Below, piece by piece: positions 8,118 through 16,146 of a stretch of DNA of 54,931 nucleotides. Within the stretch, counting starts at the first letter, position 1. The number at the start of each line of letters is the position of its first letter. Origin of the DNA: Bacillota bacterium (GTDB taxonomy: Bacteria > Bacillota > Clostridia > Clostridiales > Caloramatoraceae). Under the pieces are notes generated by a model, which was not told the origin of the DNA, made no database searches, and worked only from the letters and a program-made list of their open reading frames with translations. The stretch is from the NCBI GenBank assembly GCA_023389275.1, contig JAEWEN010000048.1, positions 1 through 54,931 of the forward strand, written 5' to 3'. Made by a program: the position numbers and the translations under genes.

Positions 8118-9214
8118 TATACGTTAAATCTAAATTCAACAACGTCTCCGTCTTTCATAATATACTCTTTACCTTCAAGTCTAACAAGACCTTTTTCTTT
8201 AGCAGCAGCTTCAGAACCACATGATACTAAGTCATCAAATGCAACAACTTCAGCTCTAATAAATCCTCTTTCTATATCAGAGTGTATTTTACCAGCAGCA
8301 GCAGGTGCTTTTGTTCCCTCTTTTATAGTCCAAGCACGTGTTTCTTTAGGTCCTGCTGTTAAGTAACTTATAAGACCTAGTAGTTTATAACTAGCTTTTA
8401 TAAGTCTATGTAGACCAGGTTCTGTAAGACCATAATCAGCTAAAAACTCAGCTTTTTCATCTTCTTCTAAAGTAGAGATTTCCTCTTCAACTTTTGCACA
8501 TATAGGAATAACCTCTGAACCTTCACTTTTAGCATAATCAATTACTGTTTTTAAGTATTCATTTCCTTCAGCACCATTCATTAAATCGTCTTCAGAAAGG
8601 TTAGCTGCATATAAAACAGGTTTTGAAGTTAAAAGGAATAAGTGTTTTATCATTTCCTTTTCATCATCTGTCATATCCATAGTTCTAGCAGGTTTTTCAT
8701 TTTCAAGGTGAGCTTTAAGTTTTTCGCAAAACTCTATTTCCTTTTGTGCAGCTTTATCACCAGATCTTGCAAGTTTCTTGCTTCTTTCTATTTTTTTATC
8801 AATAGAGTCAATATCTGAGAAAATAAGCTCAAGGTTTATAGTTTCTATGTCACGAATTGGATCAACAGAGCCATCTACGTGTACAATATTTCCATCGTCA
8901 AAGCATCTTACAACATGAACAATAGAAGCAACCTCTCTTATATGTGATAAAAATTTATTTCCAAGTCCTTCACCTTTACTAGCTCCTCTAACAAGTCCTG
9001 CTATATCATAAAATTCTATAGCAGCAGGTAGTATTTTTTGAGATCCATAAATCTCAGCTAGTTTATCAAGTCTATTATCAGGTACACTAACAACTCCAAC
9101 ATTTGGTTCTATAGTACAAAAAGGATAGTTAGCAGATTCAGCACCAGCCTGTGTAATTGCGTTAAAAAGCGTACTTTTTCCTACATTAGGTAGTCCAACG
9201 ATTCCAAGTTTCAT
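8117..9214 (-). CDS. ychF: Redox-regulated ATPase YchF (OLA1 family)
   Basis: Obg-related P-loop NTPase that binds the ribosome and prefers ATP over GTP. The protein starts MKLGIVGLPNVGKST (Walker A/G1). It has DIAGLVRGASKGEGLGNKFLSHIR (switch region, G3) and the coiled-coil segment typical of the family. The C-terminal TGS-like DUF933 domain ends GKEYIMKDGDVVEFRFNV. It has 365 residues, full length. The ATG at 9214 is preceded on the minus strand by AAAGGAAG. It stands alone between the Lon-like gene and the M16 pair, which read on the other strand. Confidence 0.96.
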   Translation of the reverse strand: MKLGIVGLPNVGKSTLFNAITQAGAESANYPFCTIEPNVGVVSVPDNRLDKLAEIYGSQKILPAAIEFYDIAGLVRGASKGEGLGNKFLSHIREVASIVHVVRCFDDGNIVHVDGSVDPIRDIETINLELIFSDIDSIDKKIERSKKLARSGDKAAQKEIEFCEKLKAHLENEKPARTMDMTDDEKEMIKHLFLLTSKPVLYAANLSEDDLMNGAEGNEYLKTVIDYAKSEGSEVIPICAKVEEEISTLEEDEKAEFLADYGLTEPGLHRLIKASYKLLGLISYLTAGPKETRAWTIKEGTKAPAAAGKIHSDIERGFIRAEVVAFDDLVSCGSEAAAKEKGLVRLEGKEYIMKDGDVVEFRFNV

Positions 9215-9353
9215 CTATAATCTTCCTTTCAAGTGATTGTCAAGTAAATTATAAACTATACTTATGTATCCTTCAAGCTTTATAACAATTTGGGAATACA
9301 AAAGTTTTATAAAGGGAAAGTTAACTATAAAGTTTGCTTGGAGGTTAGTTTGT

Positions 9354-10625
9354 ATGGAGATTAATAAAAAAATATTAGCTGAAAATAAAGAAATTTACTT
9401 TGTAAATAACAAGTCTATGAAATCTGTTATAGTTTGGTTTATGTTTTATATGCCACTTAACGAGTTTGCATCTGAAAATGCACTTGTATCTAGTATTCTT
9501 TTAAGAGGATGTGAAAAATATCCTACAAGTAGAGAAATATCAAGGTTTTTAAATGCATCATATGGTTCAATAGTAGGAACAGATATAAATCTTAAAGGAG
9601 AAGTTTATACATTAGGAATTCATCTAAATTTTATTAATCCTAATCTAGATTTTGTTGAAGAGGATATAACCGAGAGTATGTTAGTTTTTTTTAATGATTT
9701 AATATACAATCCTTTAAAAGATGGTAATGGATTTAAAGAAGAATATTTTAATGGAGAGAAAAGAAATCTTTTAAATCAGTTTGAAGCAAGGCTAAATGAT
9801 AAAGACTCCTATGCCTTTGATAAAACAGTTGAGAATATGTGCAAAGGAGAAGCATATGCAATAGATAAATTAGGAGATGAAAACTCTATAAAAAATCTTA
9901 GTAATAATAGGTGTTTTGAAAGATACAAAAGCATTGTTAATGAATGTCCACTTAAAATATATGTTATGGGAGATATTAATGAAGATATATTTTTAGAAAA
10001 AATAAATAAAATATTTAAATTTAAAAATGCAAATAAGCTAGAGGTAAATATAGATCATAAGAAAGTTGAAAAGTTTCAAAGTGTAAATGAAAACATAGAT
10101 ACTAACCAAGGAAAGTTATGTTTTGGCTTTAGAACAGAAATAGACTTAAACTCTAAGAAATTTCCTGCATTAGTAGTTTTTAATAGATTGTTTGGAGGAG
10201 GACCAGAGGCAAAGCTATTTACAACTCTTCGTGAAAAAGAAAGTTTATGCTATACAATATACAGTACAGTAGAAAAGCATAAGGGACTTTTATTTGTAGC
10301 TTGTGGAATTGATCCAAATGATAAGGAAAAAGCAGTAAATGGTGTTTTAAATATTTTTGAAAGTATTAAAAATGGAAACTTTACAAATGAAGAGCTTTTA
10401 ACTTGTATAGCTGCTGCTAAACATTCTTTAAAAAGTGTAAAGGACAATAAATATACCTATATAGGTTATCTTCAAGGACTAAATATTTATAATGCAGATT
10501 ACTCACTAGATGATTTATGCAATAGCTTAGATAGTATTACTAAAGATGATGTGGTAAAAGCTGCAAAAACCTTAAAGTTAGATACAATTTATTTTTTAGG
10601 TAGAGGTGAAGAAAATGAAAGTTAA
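9354..10625 (+). CDS. ymfF: M16-family peptidase paralogue lacking the zinc motif (YmfF-like)
   Basis: M16 (insulinase/pitrilysin-fold) protein of 423 residues. The region where HxxEH should be (near residue 45, FASENALVSSILLRG) has no such motif. The fold signature is still present, for example FNRLFGGGPEAKLFTTLREKESLCYTIYS with the conserved R/Y substrate-binding segment. It is therefore probably the non-catalytic half of a heterodimer with the next gene, as in other M16B pairs; that is inference from the family. The start is ATG at 9354, 9 bases after GGAGG; an upstream in-frame ATG at 9264 has no ribosome site. It overlaps its partner by 11 bases, consistent with translational coupling. 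Confidence 0.85.
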   Translation: MEINKKILAENKEIYFVNNKSMKSVIVWFMFYMPLNEFASENALVSSILLRGCEKYPTSREISRFLNASYGSIVGTDINLKGEVYTLGIHLNFINPNLDFVEEDITESMLVFFNDLIYNPLKDGNGFKEEYFNGEKRNLLNQFEARLNDKDSYAFDKTVENMCKGEAYAIDKLGDENSIKNLSNNRCFERYKSIVNECPLKIYVMGDINEDIFLEKINKIFKFKNANKLEVNIDHKKVEKFQSVNENIDTNQGKLCFGFRTEIDLNSKKFPALVVFNRLFGGGPEAKLFTTLREKESLCYTIYSTVEKHKGLLFVACGIDPNDKEKAVNGVLNIFESIKNGNFTNEELLTCIAAAKHSLKSVKDNKYTYIGYLQGLNIYNADYSLDDLCNSLDSITKDDVVKAAKTLKLDTIYFLGRGEENES

Positions 10626-11892
10626 AAAAAGTAATATAGAAAAATACTATACTTATAAAACAAGAAATGGGTTAAATATATCTTTTATAAAAAGAGAAAA
10701 ATCTTCATCTTTTCATATGGCAATGCTTATTAATTATGGAGGTATGGATAATCAATTTATAAATGCAACTACTAAGACTCATACAAAAACTCCTAGAGGA
10801 ATAGCACATTTTTTAGAACATAAAATGTTTGAATCTAAAAATAAAGATACTTTTGAAAGGTTTTCAAAACAAAGTGCAAGTATAAATGCTTTTACAACAG
10901 CTACTGCAACTGTTTATTATTTTTCATGTACCGATAAAGTAGAAGAAAATATAAAGCTTTTTTTAGAAAAACTGTCTGATCCATATATTACACCTGAAAA
11001 CACTGAGAAAGAAAAAGGTATTATAACACAGGAAATAAATATGTATAAAGATAATCCTTTTTCAAGGGTTTATGATAATCTTTTAAAAGCAATGTATTTT
11101 AAAAATCCTGTAAGACATGATGTTGCAGGGGAAGTTTCTGATATTGAGGAAATAACCTACGAAACTTTAATAAAATGCTATGAAAGTTTTTATAACTGTA
11201 AAAACATGGAGTTGTTTATTGTAGGTGAATATGATCCTGTAAAATTGTTTACTTTGGTTGAAAACTGTGATGATTTTATAAAAGGAGACAATATATTAAA
11301 AGTTTATCCAAGTGAAAGCTTAAATGTAAAAGATAGATTTGTAGAAGAAGAAATGCTTGTTTCAGATAAAAACTTTTTAGCAGGATTTAAAATGCCATAC
11401 AATATTTACAAAGGTAGAGAAATTCTTAAAAAAGAATCTATTTATAATATGATTTTAGAGTATCTTTGTGGCAATATGTCTTTATTTTATGAAAAATTAT
11501 ATAATGAAGGGGTTTTAGACCCTAGTTTTGGATATGGAGTTAACATTCATAATAAATTTGCCTTTAATGTTATAGGAGGGGTTTCTAATAACCCTAAAAA
11601 AGTATTAGAAGATTTTAACCTAGAAATATTAAATACTAAAAAAAATGGAATTGAAAAAGAATTGTTTTTAAATATTAAAAAAATGATGCTTGGAAGCTAT
11701 ACTAGAATATTTGATGACGGATTTTCACTTTTAAATAATGTTATAACAGCTAAAAATAAAGGAGCATGTTTTTTGGAAATTATAGACATTATAAATAATA
11801 TTAGTTTAGATGACATTAATAAGTGTATTAGTAATGATTTTTCAAGCGAAAAAACTAGTTTATCGGTAATAAATCCAAAACCTTTAAAATAA
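10615..11892 (+). CDS. ymfH: M16-family zinc peptidase, catalytic partner (YmfH-like)
   Basis: M16 peptidase of 425 residues carrying the inverted zinc motif HFLEH (residues 65-69). The downstream Glu ligand is in IITQEINMYKDNP. The second half has the degenerate M16 C-terminal domain. The ATG at 10615 follows AGAGGTGA and lies inside the end of the previous gene. With its inactive neighbour it resembles Bacillus YmfF/YmfH. M16 pairs can act in peptide maturation or turnover, but no precursor-peptide gene is seen here, so the substrate is unknown. The mraZ promoter begins right after it. Confidence 0.88.
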   Translation: MKVKKSNIEKYYTYKTRNGLNISFIKREKSSSFHMAMLINYGGMDNQFINATTKTHTKTPRGIAHFLEHKMFESKNKDTFERFSKQSASINAFTTATATVYYFSCTDKVEENIKLFLEKLSDPYITPENTEKEKGIITQEINMYKDNPFSRVYDNLLKAMYFKNPVRHDVAGEVSDIEEITYETLIKCYESFYNCKNMELFIVGEYDPVKLFTLVENCDDFIKGDNILKVYPSESLNVKDRFVEEEMLVSDKNFLAGFKMPYNIYKGREILKKESIYNMILEYLCGNMSLFYEKLYNEGVLDPSFGYGVNIHNKFAFNVIGGVSNNPKKVLEDFNLEILNTKKNGIEKELFLNIKKMMLGSYTRIFDDGFSLLNNVITAKNKGACFLEIIDIINNISLDDINKCISNDFSSEKTSLSVINPKPLK

Positions 11893-11921
11893 AGGATTTT
11901 CTTAATTTTTCTTGATTTCCC

Positions 11922-11950
11922 TAGAAGGATTCATGTTTTTATTATAGAAT
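11922..11950 (+). promoter_or_regulatory. Sigma-A promoter of the dcw cluster (PmraZ)
   Basis: TTGATT (11922-11927), a 17-bp spacer, then TAGAAT (11945-11950). The predicted start is near 11957, so the GTGG repeats would lie at the beginning of the leader. Confidence 0.65.
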
Positions 11951-11958
11951 ATATTATA

Positions 11959-11985
11959 TAGTGGTCAAATGTGGTTTAAAGTGGA
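11959..11985 (+). promoter_or_regulatory. MraZ-type operator: three heptamers at exact 10-bp spacing
   Basis: ATAGTGG, AATGTGG and AAAGTGG begin at 11959, 11969 and 11979, each separated by three bases. MraZ is known to bind short GTGG/TGGG-type direct repeats with this periodicity upstream of its own gene. The location just after the predicted transcription start fits autoregulation of the cluster. Confidence 0.75.
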
Positions 11986-12010
11986 GAAAAATAGTTAGGT
12001 AGGGTCGTAA

Positions 12011-12442
12011 ATGTTTATAGGTGAATATTACCATGCACTTGATGCTAAAAACAGAATAATAGTTCCATCTAAAGTTAGAGATGAACTAGGAAGTCCTTTT
12101 ATTATGACAAAAGGACTTGATGGATGTATATATGTTTACACATTGTCTGAGTGGAAAGTGCTTGAAGAAAAACTTATGACCTTACCTATAACAAATAAAG
12201 ATGCTAGAGCATTTGCAAGGTTTTTCTTTTCAGGGGCAACAGAAATAGAACTGGACAAACAAGGAAGAGCTTTAATACCTCAAAATCTACTAACCTATAG
12301 TGAAATAAATAAAGACGTAGTAAGTATTGGAGTTTCAAATAGAGTTGAAATTTGGAGCAAGGAAAAATGGATGAAATATAATGACCAAAGCATAGATTTT
12401 GAAGCTATAGCTGAAAAAATGGGAGAGCTTGGTATGTTATAG
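12011..12442 (+). CDS. mraZ: Transcriptional regulator MraZ
   Basis: AbrB/SpoVT-fold DNA-binding protein that forms a ring-like oligomer and controls the dcw cluster. It has 143 residues with two tandem MraZ domains. The first is MFIGEYYHALDAKNRIIVPSKVRDEL; the second holds GATEIELDKQGRALIPQNL. Both carry the conserved D-x-(K/Q)-x-R core. It is first in the cluster, followed 13 bp later by rsmH. The GTGG repeats at 11959-11985 are its likely own operator. The ribosome site is weak (AGGTAGGG about 9 bases upstream), perhaps keeping expression low. Confidence 0.96.
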   Translation: MFIGEYYHALDAKNRIIVPSKVRDELGSPFIMTKGLDGCIYVYTLSEWKVLEEKLMTLPITNKDARAFARFFFSGATEIELDKQGRALIPQNLLTYSEINKDVVSIGVSNRVEIWSKEKWMKYNDQSIDFEAIAEKMGELGML

Positions 12443-12455
12443 AAAGGTGATATAA

Positions 12456-13388
12456 ATGGATTTTAAACATGTTTCTGTATTATTAGATGAATGCATAGAA
12501 GGATTAGATATAAAAGAAAATGGTATATATGTTGATGGAACTATGGGAGGAGCAGGACATTCTTCAGAAATTATAAAAAATTTATCTGAAAGTGGCACTT
12601 TAATAGGTATAGATCAAGATACAAATGCCCTAAAAGCATCAAAAGAAAGATTAAAGGATTATAATAACGTAAAATATGTACATAGTAATTTTTCAAATAT
12701 AAAAAATGTATTAAAGGATTTAAATATAGAAAAGGTAGATGGAATTCTTTTAGACCTTGGAGTATCTTCACATCAATTAGATGTAGCTGAAAGAGGTTTT
12801 AGCTATATGAATGATGCACCTTTAGATATGAGAATGAATAGAGAAAATGACTTTTCAGCTAAAAATATAGTTAACGAGTATTCAAAAGAAGAGCTTAAAA
12901 AAATTATAACAGACTATGGTGAGGAAAGATGGGCATCAAGAATTGCAGACTTTATAGTAGAGAGAAGATCTGAAAAAGAAATAGAAACAACATTTGAATT
13001 AGTAGATATTATAAAAGCGGCTATTCCAGCGTCTGCAAGAAGAGATGGTCCACATCCTGCTAAAAGAACTTTCCAGGCTATAAGAATAGAAGTAAATAAA
13101 GAAATAGAAATACTAGAAAATACAATTAAAGATTGTATAGATGTTTTAAATAAAAATGGAAGACTTTGTATTATAACTTTTCACTCATTAGAGGATAGAA
13201 TAGTGAAAAATGCTTTTAGAGATAAAGAAAATCCATGTACATGTCCTCCAAGTTTTCCTATGTGTGTATGTGGCGGTAAAAAAGAAATAAAAATAATTAC
13301 GAGAAAACCAATAATACCAAGTGATGGTGAATTAGAGGTTAATCCAAGAGCAAGAAGTGCTAAGTTAAGAATTGCTAAAAAGCTTTAG
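12456..13388 (+). CDS. rsmH: 16S rRNA (cytosine-N4)-methyltransferase RsmH
   Basis: SAM-dependent methyltransferase that modifies C1402 (E. coli numbering) of 16S rRNA, formerly MraW. It begins FKHVSVLLDECIEGL. The SAM motif is VDGTMGGAGHS, followed by LIGIDQD. Further family signatures are GILLDLGVSSHQLD, GFSYMNDAPLDMRM, the RTFQAIRIEVN block and ITFHSLEDRIVK. It has 310 residues, full length. It is the second dcw gene, with AGAAAGGTGAT before its ATG. The cysteine-rich segment near the end (CTCPPSFPMCVCG) is normal for the family. Confidence 0.97.
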   Translation: MDFKHVSVLLDECIEGLDIKENGIYVDGTMGGAGHSSEIIKNLSESGTLIGIDQDTNALKASKERLKDYNNVKYVHSNFSNIKNVLKDLNIEKVDGILLDLGVSSHQLDVAERGFSYMNDAPLDMRMNRENDFSAKNIVNEYSKEELKKIITDYGEERWASRIADFIVERRSEKEIETTFELVDIIKAAIPASARRDGPHPAKRTFQAIRIEVNKEIEILENTIKDCIDVLNKNGRLCIITFHSLEDRIVKNAFRDKENPCTCPPSFPMCVCGGKKEIKIITRKPIIPSDGELEVNPRARSAKLRIAKKL

Positions 13389-13416
13389 GTTCTAAATAGT
13401 TACGGGGGTGAATAAA

Positions 13417-13905
13417 ATGGTAGAGAAAAACAAAAATCCAAGAACTAATAGATATGTTTACGGAAATACTGCATATGATTTAGAAGTTCAGAGAAAAACC
13501 GTAAAGGAAGAAAAGGTTTCCCAGGCACCAAAACCTAAAAAAAGAAAATCTAAAAAAAAGCATAAAATAAAAATAAAGTTAATTTCATCTTTAACTATGG
13601 TTTTTATAATGGCATTTATAGTTGTAGGAAGATATACAACTATACTTACATTATCAGAAGAGGTTAGAAACGAAAAGCAAGAAATACAAAATATTCAAAA
13701 AGAAAATGCAAATATAAAAGTAGAACTTGCAAAGTTTAATAACCTAGAAGAAATAAAAAACACTGCTACAAGCAAGTATGGAATGATAAAACCAACTAAA
13801 GATGTTACCTACTATTTAAGTGTAAAACCCCTAGGTACAGAAACTAAAGATAATAAAAAGTCAGCACTAACTACAATGCAAAGGATTTTAGGACTAATAT
13901 ATTAA
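13417..13905 (+). CDS. ftsL: Cell division protein FtsL-like
   Basis: Small bitopic divisome protein of 162 residues. It has a Lys/Arg-rich cytoplasmic N-terminus (KPKKRKSKKKHKIKIK), one membrane segment (SLTMVFIMAFIVVGRYTTIL), then an external coiled coil (about residues 80-115). In the family it pairs with DivIC and FtsQ/DivIB to activate septal synthesis. Identity rests on topology and its place between rsmH and spoVD, since FtsL sequences diverge. ATG 13417 is preferred to GTG 13408, because the GGGGGTG Shine-Dalgarno covers the latter. Confidence 0.85.
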   Translation: MVEKNKNPRTNRYVYGNTAYDLEVQRKTVKEEKVSQAPKPKKRKSKKKHKIKIKLISSLTMVFIMAFIVVGRYTTILTLSEEVRNEKQEIQNIQKENANIKVELAKFNNLEEIKNTATSKYGMIKPTKDVTYYLSVKPLGTETKDNKKSALTTMQRILGLIY

Positions 13906-13917
13906 GGGGGAGTGCTT

Positions 13918-16092
13918 TTGAAATTTAAGTCTAAAACTACCATTACTAATAGAAAAAGAATAGTTATTCTTCTAATGATAATCTTTTTAGTACAATTAAT
14001 TATTGTTGGAAGATATGCTTGGGTTCAAATAGTTTGGTCTCCCCAACTTCAAAAATGGGCTAAGGAACAATGGACGTATGATATTAAAATAGAAGCTAAA
14101 AGAGGCTCTATTTTAGATAGAAATGGAGAGCCACTTGCTATTAGTGGAAACGTTGAAAGGGTAGACGCACATTTAAAAGATGTTAGAAAAGCTATTGATA
14201 ATAAAAAAACTACTATGGAGGAAATGGCACAAAAACTTTCTCCTATTTTAGAGTTAACAGAAGAGGAGATATTAAAAAAGCTTAAGAAAACACTTCCTAA
14301 TGGACTGCCTATGTCTAATGTTACTTTAGCAAGAAGAATAGAAAAGGATCAAGGAGACAAAATAAGAGCTTTAAAACTACCAGGTATAGTTGTATCAGAG
14401 GATACTAAAAGATATTATCCAAGTGAACATCTTTTATCACAGGTTCTTGGAAATGTAGGGTCTGATGGTTATGGTAGAGCTGGAATAGAACAGCAATATA
14501 ATAAAGAGCTTAGTGGAATTCCAGGAAGATTTATGGGTGAAGCTGATAAATATCACAGAGAGCTTCCTTATAATATGTCAACTTACATAGAACCTCAAAA
14601 TGGAAATGATATTGTTTTAACAATAGATCAAAGGATTCAGTATTTTACTGAAAAGGCTTTAGAAGAGGCAGTAGCAAAGTTTAAAGCAAAAAAAGCTCAA
14701 GCTGTTGTTTTAGATCCTAATACAGGAGAGCTTTTAGCAGTAGCTAGTAAACCAGATTATGATCCAAATGACCCTATAAAAAATGGGGTTAAAGAAGATA
14801 TGCCAAAATGGAAAAGTCCTATTATAAATGAAAACTTTGAGCCAGGATCTATTTTTAAACTATTTACATCAGCAGCGGCTTTAGAAGAAAATGTAGTTAC
14901 TATGAATAGTAAGTTTGTATGTAACGGATCTAAAAAAGTTGGAGATGGAGTTAGAAAGTGTTGGAAAACTACTGGACATGGATTACAAACATTCCCAGAG
15001 ATACTTGAAAACTCTTGTAACGTAGGATATATGGAACTTGGTGAAAAACTTGGTAAAGACAAACTATATAAATATATAGAAGCTTTTGGATTAAATAAGA
15101 AAACAGGAGTAGATTTTCCAGGAGAAGAAAAAGGTATTATTATGCCTTTAAGTAGAGTTGGTGTTGTTGAAACAGCAACTATAGCCTTTGGGCAAGGTGT
15201 TGCAATAACTCCTATACAGTTTATTGCTGCTATAGGTGCATTTGCTAATAATGGAGATGTATTAAAACCACATCTTGTAAAGAAAATTATGCATACAGAT
15301 GAAAATGGAAATACATCTGTTGTAAAAGAATTTACACCTGAGGTTACTAAAAAAGCTATATCACCTGAAACAGCAAAAACAATTAGAGAAATGATGGAAC
15401 AGGTTGTTATAGATGGAGGATCGAAAAAAGCAGGTATTGATGGATATAGAATAGGTGGAAAAACAGGTACAGCTCAAAAAGTTATAAATGGTAAGTATGC
15501 ACCTGGAAAATATATATCATCATTTACTGGTATAGCACCTATTGATAATCCAAAATTTGTACTTCTTCTTTCAATAGATGAGCCAGATCCATCTATAGCT
15601 TACTATGGTGGACAAACAGCAGCTCCTACAGCTCATCAATTATTAGAAGATATTTTAAGATATATGGGTATCCCAGAAGATGAATCTATTTTACCTGAAG
15701 ACAAACAAAAGGTAATGATACCAGATCTTAGGGGACTATCAACAAGTGAAGCTCAAAAGAAATTAAATGAATTAAAACTTGATGTTAGTATAGAAGGTAC
15801 AGGAAAAATTGTATATGATATAAGCCCAAAACCTGGAATAAGTGTTAATCAAGGAACTAAAGTTTCTTTATATCTTGGAGTAGATGAAAATAAAGAAGGA
15901 AAAATAGCAGTTCCTGATTTTGAAAAAATGAGTAAAGAAGAAATAACTGGGATTTGTAATTCTTTAGGATTAAAGGTTGAGTTTGAGGGAGATGGTGTAG
16001 CTGTTTCTCAAGATATTGAACCTACTACTGAGATTAATAAAGGAAGCACTGTAAAGGTAACTTTACAAGGCGTACATGATTTACAAGAATAG
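13918..16092 (+). CDS. spoVD: Class B penicillin-binding protein SpoVD (transpeptidase with two PASTA domains)
   Basis: Cross-links peptidoglycan on the outer face. An N-terminal membrane anchor (about residues 14-36) is followed by the PBP dimer domain, which opens KRGSILDRNGEPLA. The transpeptidase domain has Ser311 in SIFK, then SCN and KTGT (515-518). Two PASTA repeats close the protein (IPDLRGLSTSEAQ and VPDFEKMSKEEI). It has 724 residues. SpoVD makes spore cortex in sporulators. As the only class B PBP in this cluster it might also serve division; that is inference. TTG 13918 is chosen, five bases after GGGGGAG; the GTG at 13912 overlaps the ribosome site. Confidence 0.93.
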   Translation: MKFKSKTTITNRKRIVILLMIIFLVQLIIVGRYAWVQIVWSPQLQKWAKEQWTYDIKIEAKRGSILDRNGEPLAISGNVERVDAHLKDVRKAIDNKKTTMEEMAQKLSPILELTEEEILKKLKKTLPNGLPMSNVTLARRIEKDQGDKIRALKLPGIVVSEDTKRYYPSEHLLSQVLGNVGSDGYGRAGIEQQYNKELSGIPGRFMGEADKYHRELPYNMSTYIEPQNGNDIVLTIDQRIQYFTEKALEEAVAKFKAKKAQAVVLDPNTGELLAVASKPDYDPNDPIKNGVKEDMPKWKSPIINENFEPGSIFKLFTSAAALEENVVTMNSKFVCNGSKKVGDGVRKCWKTTGHGLQTFPEILENSCNVGYMELGEKLGKDKLYKYIEAFGLNKKTGVDFPGEEKGIIMPLSRVGVVETATIAFGQGVAITPIQFIAAIGAFANNGDVLKPHLVKKIMHTDENGNTSVVKEFTPEVTKKAISPETAKTIREMMEQVVIDGGSKKAGIDGYRIGGKTGTAQKVINGKYAPGKYISSFTGIAPIDNPKFVLLLSIDEPDPSIAYYGGQTAAPTAHQLLEDILRYMGIPEDESILPEDKQKVMIPDLRGLSTSEAQKKLNELKLDVSIEGTGKIVYDISPKPGISVNQGTKVSLYLGVDENKEGKIAVPDFEKMSKEEITGICNSLGLKVEFEGDGVAVSQDIEPTTEINKGSTVKVTLQGVHDLQE

Positions 16093-16095
16093 TAT

Positions 16096-16126
16096 TAGCA
16101 CAATATGGGTATTCCATATTGTGCTA
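16096..16126 (+). other. Strong hairpin without U-tract between spoVD and murE
   Basis: AGCACAATATGG (16097-16108) pairs perfectly with CCATATTGTGCT (16114-16125), plus one flanking T-A pair, around GTATT. The following ATAAACAATT has no T-run, so this is not a classical terminator. It may protect mRNA ends or set relative expression within the operon. Confidence 0.6.
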
Positions 16127-16146
16127 TAAACAATTAGGAGGCAATT

